Assembly: GCA_965277425.1 (NCBI GenBank)
Contig: CBDICR010000005.1
Span: 620,001-684,000, forward strand
Length of the DNA stretch: 64,000 nucleotides
Reading direction: 5' to 3'
DNA from: Poindextera sp965277425
Lineage (GTDB): Bacteria > Pseudomonadota > Alphaproteobacteria > Caulobacterales > Caulobacteraceae
Shown: one piece after another, positions 60,828-64,000 of the stretch
How positions within the stretch are numbered: position 1 is the first letter of the stretch
How the letters are laid out: every line of letters begins with the position of its first letter
The notes under the pieces: generated by a model
The model's input: the letters and a program-made list of their open reading frames with translations, nothing else
Databases searched by the model: none
What the model was told of the DNA's origin: nothing
Program-made: the position numbers and the translations under genes

Positions 60828-62135
60828 ATGACCGAATTTTCCCCCCGCGAGATCGTCTCCGAGCTCGACCGCTTCATCGTCGGCCATGTCGAGGCCAAGC
60901 GCGCCGTGGCCGTGGCCCTGCGCAACCGGTGGCGGCGCCAGCACGCGCCGGAGGCGATCCGCGACGAGATCACGCCGAAGAACATCCTGATGATCGGCCC
61001 GACCGGCGTCGGCAAGACCGAGATCGCGCGCCGCCTGGCGCGCCTGGCCCAGGCCCCGTTCCTGAAGGTGGAGGCGACCAAGTTCACCGAGGTCGGCTAT
61101 GTCGGGCGCGACGTCGACCAGATCATGCGCGACCTGGTCGAGCAGGCGCTGAGCATGGTGCGCGAAAAGCGCCGCGGCGCCGTGCGCGCGCGGGCCGAGG
61201 CCGCGGCGGAGGAGCGCATCCTGGACGCCCTGGTCGGGCCGGGCTCGGGGCCGGCGACGCGGGACAGCTTCCGCAAGAAGCTCCGCGCCAGCGAGCTGGA
61301 CGACAAGGAGGTGGAGCTGACCCTGGCCGATTCCGGCTCGCCGCTGCAGGGCTTCGACATCCCCGGCCAGCCGGGCGCCTCCATGGGCGTGCTGAACCTT
61401 TCGGACATGATGTCCAAGGCCTTCGGCGGCCGCACTAAGACCCACAAGACCACCGTCTCCGGCGCCTATGCCCCGCTGATCGCCGAGGAGAGCGACAAGC
61501 TGCTCGACCAGGAGGCCCTGACCCAGGAAGCGCTGGACCTGGCCGAGACCAGCGGCATCGTCTTCATCGACGAGCTGGACAAGGTCGCCTCGCGCTCGGA
61601 CCGCGCCGGCGCCGACATCTCCCGCGAAGGCGTGCAGCGCGACCTGCTGCCGCTGATCGAGGGGACCACCGTCTCGACCAAGTACGGGCCGGTGAAGAGC
61701 GACCACGTCCTCTTCATCGCCTCGGGCGCCTTCCATGTCGCCAAGCCTTCGGACCTTTTGCCCGAGCTGCAGGGCCGCCTGCCCATCCGCGTCGAGCTCA
61801 AGCCGCTGACCCGCGACGATTTCCGCCGCATCCTGACCGAGCCGGAAGCCAACCTCATCCGGCAGAATCAGGCCCTGATGGCGACCGAGGGCGTGACGCT
61901 GACCTTCACCGCCGACGCCGTCGATGCGCTCGCCGACGCCGCCGTGGCCGTGAATGGCGCGGTGGAGAATATCGGCGCGCGGCGGCTGCAGACGGTGCTG
62001 GAAAAGGTGGTCGAGGAGATCAGCTTCACCGCCGGCGACCGCTCGGGCGAAACCATCGTCATCGACGGCGCCTATGTGCGCGAGCGGGTCGAGGCCCTGT
62101 CGCAGAACGCCGACCTGTCGCGGTTCATCCTTTAG
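60828..62135 (+). CDS. hslU: HslU ATPase subunit
   Basis: This 435-residue AAA+ unfoldase is the partner of HslV. It opens SPREIVSELDRFIVGHVEAKRAVAVALRNRWRR. Walker A is in IGPTGVGKTEIARRLA, the pore loop in TEVGYVGRDVD, Walker B in GIVFIDELDKVASRS, and the arginine finger region in LPELQGRLPIRVELKPL. It ends in SRFIL, the C-terminal residues that dock into HslV. It lies directly after hslV in an operon. Confidence 0.98.
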   Translation: MTEFSPREIVSELDRFIVGHVEAKRAVAVALRNRWRRQHAPEAIRDEITPKNILMIGPTGVGKTEIARRLARLAQAPFLKVEATKFTEVGYVGRDVDQIMRDLVEQALSMVREKRRGAVRARAEAAAEERILDALVGPGSGPATRDSFRKKLRASELDDKEVELTLADSGSPLQGFDIPGQPGASMGVLNLSDMMSKAFGGRTKTHKTTVSGAYAPLIAEESDKLLDQEALTQEALDLAETSGIVFIDELDKVASRSDRAGADISREGVQRDLLPLIEGTTVSTKYGPVKSDHVLFIASGAFHVAKPSDLLPELQGRLPIRVELKPLTRDDFRRILTEPEANLIRQNQALMATEGVTLTFTADAVDALADAAVAVNGAVENIGARRLQTVLEKVVEEISFTAGDRSGETIVIDGAYVRERVEALSQNADLSRFIL

Positions 62136-62140
62136 ACGCG

Positions 62141-62614
62141 CTAATAGCGTTCGGCGCGCGCGGCGAAGATGGCGCGTTCCAGGGCGGCGGCGAAATCGCC
62201 GCGCTCCTTGGGGCTGAGCGCGCGGGCGACGGTCAGGCGGCGGCCGGAGAGGCGCAGGCGCACGCGCGCGTCGTGCTCGCCGGCGAGTTCCACGACCACG
62301 GCGGTGAAGGCGGTCGGCGAGCGCCAGACGGTGCGCGAGCGGGGCCCCGCCTCATAGGCGACGCGCACCTCCTCGGCGGACACCTGCACGCGTTCGGACA
62401 GGCGCCCCCGCGCATAGCTGACGCGAAAGGCGATGAAGACGCCCAGCACATCCAATCCCAGGAAGATCGGGACGGGAATGGCGCCGATAATCAAGAAGAA
62501 GACCGTCATGATCAGGTTGAAGGCGACCAGGACCCCGATCAGCCAATAGAAACCTTTCAGCGGCAACGAGCGGTTGGGTGTGATCACCGCGTCCATGTAG
62601 AGCGCCGCCGACAT
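62141..62614 (-). CDS. DUF2244 family membrane protein
   Basis: This 157-residue protein begins MDAVITPNRSLPLKGFYWLIG after a short leader. It has two adjacent hydrophobic helices (FYWLIGVLVAFNLIMTVFF and PVPIFLGLDVLGVFIAFR). A cytosolic C-terminal part follows (RVQVSAEEVRVAYEAGPRSRTVWRSP to a LSPKERGDFAAALERAI end). This is the DUF2244 arrangement; the function is unknown. It is tail-to-tail with hslU, and the ATG at 62614 was chosen. Confidence 0.84.
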   Translation of the reverse strand: MSAALYMDAVITPNRSLPLKGFYWLIGVLVAFNLIMTVFFLIIGAIPVPIFLGLDVLGVFIAFRVSYARGRLSERVQVSAEEVRVAYEAGPRSRTVWRSPTAFTAVVVELAGEHDARVRLRLSGRRLTVARALSPKERGDFAAALERAIFAARAERY

Positions 62615-62702
62615 GGACGGATGGTCGTTCGGGCCGGTGCGCCGGTCAAGCGCGGCGAGGCCCTTGACGAAGCGGGCCGGCGGGGCGACCTCTATTGCTG
62701 CT

Positions 62703-63239
62703 ATGCAGCGCGAGCTCACCTACGCCATCGCCCCGGCGGGGCCATCCGACGCGGCCGCCCTGGCCCGGGTGCATGTGGACGCCTGGCGCGAGACCTATGC
62801 CGGTATCCTGCCCAGCACCTATCTGGAGCGGATGTCGAGCGCTCTGCATGAGCATCGCTGGCGCCAGCGGCTGCTCTCGACCCGCGAGGCCACCCTGGCC
62901 GCCGAAGGCCACAACGGCCTGGTCGGCTATGTCTCCGCCGAGCGGTCGAGACGATCGCGCACCGGCGTCGAGGCCGAAATCACCACCCTCTACGTGCTGA
63001 GGCGCGCCCAGGGTCACGGCCTGGGGCGCGAGCTCTTCACCGCCGCGGCGCGGGTGATGGCGGCGCGCGAGGCCACATCGCTGGTGGTCTGGGTGCTGCG
63101 CGACAACCTGGGCGCGCGGGCCTTCTACGAGCGGCTTGGCGGGCGGCGCGAAGACGTCGGTAACGAATATGTCGGCGGCGCGGTGGTGGCCTCGGTGCTC
63201 TACCGCTGGCCGGACCTGAAGGGCTGGCTGGCGGCCTAA
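62703..63239 (+). CDS. GNAT family acetyltransferase
   Basis: This 178-residue GNAT protein has VHVDAWRETYAGILPSTYLERM, a family-typical opening. The acetyl-CoA loop is RRAQGHGLGRELFTAAARVM, and the VVWVLRDNLGARAFYERLGG region follows. The substrate is unknown. It is divergent from the DUF2244 gene by 88 bases and convergent with dnaJ after nine bases. Confidence 0.87.
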   Translation: MQRELTYAIAPAGPSDAAALARVHVDAWRETYAGILPSTYLERMSSALHEHRWRQRLLSTREATLAAEGHNGLVGYVSAERSRRSRTGVEAEITTLYVLRRAQGHGLGRELFTAAARVMAAREATSLVVWVLRDNLGARAFYERLGGRREDVGNEYVGGAVVASVLYRWPDLKGWLAA

Positions 63240-63248
63240 GCCGTCAGG

Positions 63249-64000
63249 CTAGGCCGTTTTCGTGTCGGTCCCGGTGACGCCGTCCCAGAAATGCTTGGCC
63301 TTGGTGAAGAAGCCGCGGGTGCGGGGATGCTGCTGTTCGCCGCAGATGCCGGCCAGCTCGCGCACCAGCGCCTTCTGACGCGCGGTGAGCTTGGTCGGGG
63401 TCTCGACCATGAGTTCGACCATCAAATCGCCGCGTTCGCGCGAGCGCAGCGAGGGCATGCCGCGGCCCTTCAGCCGCACGATCGAGCCGGTCTGGGCGCC
63501 TTCCGGCACCTTGATCTTGATCTTGCAATTGCCGTCGCAGTTCTCACCGCCGAGCAGGCAGGGCGCATCGATCTCGCCGCCGAGCACGGCGGTGAACATG
63601 GGCACCGGGACGCTGCAGAGCAGGTCCAGCCCGTCGCGTTCGAAAAGCTCGTGCGGCTTGACCGAGAGGAAGATGTAGAGATCGCCCCTGGGGCCGCCGC
63701 GCGCGCCGGAATCGCCTTCGCCGGTGAGGCGGATGCGGGCGCCGTCGTCGACGCCGGAGGGGATGCGCACCGACAGCGTCCGCTCGCGCCGAACCTGGCC
63801 GTGGCCTTGGCAGTCGCGGCAGGGATCGAGCACCAGCCGGCCGAGGCCGCCGCAGCGCGGGCAGGTGCGCTCGATGGAGAAGAAGCCCTGGGTGGCGCGC
63901 ACGCGGCCCGCGCCATTGCAGGTTCCGCACGTCGTGGGGCTTGTGCCGGGCTTGGCGCCCGAACCCTTGCAGGTTTCGCAGGCCATGGCGGCGGGAACCA
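63249..64000 (-). CDS. dnaJ: Chaperone protein DnaJ, C-terminal part
   Basis: The gene enters from the right edge, so the J domain and glycine-rich linker are outside the window. The visible part starts in the zinc-finger region with four CxxCxGxG repeats (CETCKGSG, CGTCNGAG, CPRCGGLG, CRDCQGHG). The two substrate-binding beta domains follow (RTLSVRIPSGVDDGARIRLTGEGD and TAVLGGEIDAPCL). It works with DnaK, probably encoded further to the right. It is convergent with the GNAT gene. Confidence 0.95.
   Translation of the reverse strand, partial: VPAAMACETCKGSGAKPGTSPTTCGTCNGAGRVRATQGFFSIERTCPRCGGLGRLVLDPCRDCQGHGQVRRERTLSVRIPSGVDDGARIRLTGEGDSGARGGPRGDLYIFLSVKPHELFERDGLDLLCSVPVPMFTAVLGGEIDAPCLLGGENCDGNCKIKIKVPEGAQTGSIVRLKGRGMPSLRSRERGDLMVELMVETPTKLTARQKALVRELAGICGEQQHPRTRGFFTKAKHFWDGVTGTDTKTA

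Noticed and set aside
1..64000. tRNA, rRNA, CRISPR, prophage or transposase genes
   Set aside because: I looked for tRNA T-loop patterns in the gaps, rRNA segments, direct repeats with spacers, and transposase or integrase motifs. I found none that convinced me, but this was by eye.

Overview
This window is chromosomal housekeeping DNA from a high-GC alphaproteobacterium. It looks most like Caulobacterales (Caulobacter, Phenylobacterium or a relative). The evidence is an SDHAF4-type DUF1674 protein, an alphaproteobacterial Fur, GlnD, an HslVU pair, the fabI-fabB-fabA cluster, the tsaB-rimI-fur-miaB-phoH-ybeY-corC-lnt order, a ribosomal protein S16 with a long acidic tail, GCTA-type -10 elements, many ATGA/GTGA/TTGA stop-start overlaps and repeated use of GTG and TTG starts. 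This is inference from gene content; no 16S gene is present. I see no tRNA, rRNA, CRISPR array, prophage or insertion sequence.

Layout. 1-6246: the 5' end of rsmB, an SDHAF4-like gene, a glycine-rich secreted protein, pyrF, marC, a KTSC protein, argG and kup. 6247-17407: a long minus-strand block. Read in its own direction it runs PfkB kinase, hisB, hisH, hisA, hisF, hisE, rpe, a heparinase-like gene, a DUF899 gene, an acid-CoA ligase, purH (with a ZTP-type riboswitch leader) and a tiny secreted His/Met-repeat protein. 17489-27603: an ATP-grasp gene, nth, mutS, glnD, murJ and trpS. 27612-38186: a plus-strand run with a copper chaperone (PCuAC), nfu, a nitroreductase, a DUF1131 lipoprotein, tsaB, rimI, fur, miaB, phoH, ybeY, corC, lnt, an XRE regulator and trmB. 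38166-39439 (minus): murI and a DUF4345 membrane protein.

39705-44644: the ffh-rpsP-rimM-trmD-rplS translation and secretion cluster, interrupted by a repeat element and by tesB on the minus strand. 44810-48240: an acyl-CoA dehydrogenase, a composite inverted repeat, and a LysR regulator divergent from an NAD(P)-binding epimerase-like gene. 48306-53280: leuC, leuD and leuB, interleaved with a VOC protein, a Phd/PIN toxin-antitoxin pair and a small monooxygenase-like gene. 53277-55888 (minus): fabI, fabB, fabA. 55959-64000: an SH3 protein, a 2-hydroxyacid dehydrogenase, a proline-rich small frame, a glycosyltransferase-like membrane protein, a ThiF/MoeB protein, hslV, hslU, a DUF2244 protein, a GNAT acetyltransferase and the 3' part of dnaJ.

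Most of the content is ordinary biosynthesis: pyrimidine, purine, arginine, histidine and leucine pathways, unsaturated fatty acids, translation fidelity and tRNA modification, envelope assembly, and protein quality control. The less ordinary items are the His/Met pentad-repeat secreted protein, the ZTP-like riboswitch, the toxin-antitoxin pair inside the leucine locus with a perfect palindromic operator and an apparently leaderless promoter, a repeat element that directly abuts and may supply the rimM ribosome-binding site, and the lysine/arginine-free S16 tail. I did not find a clear large, previously undescribed system here.
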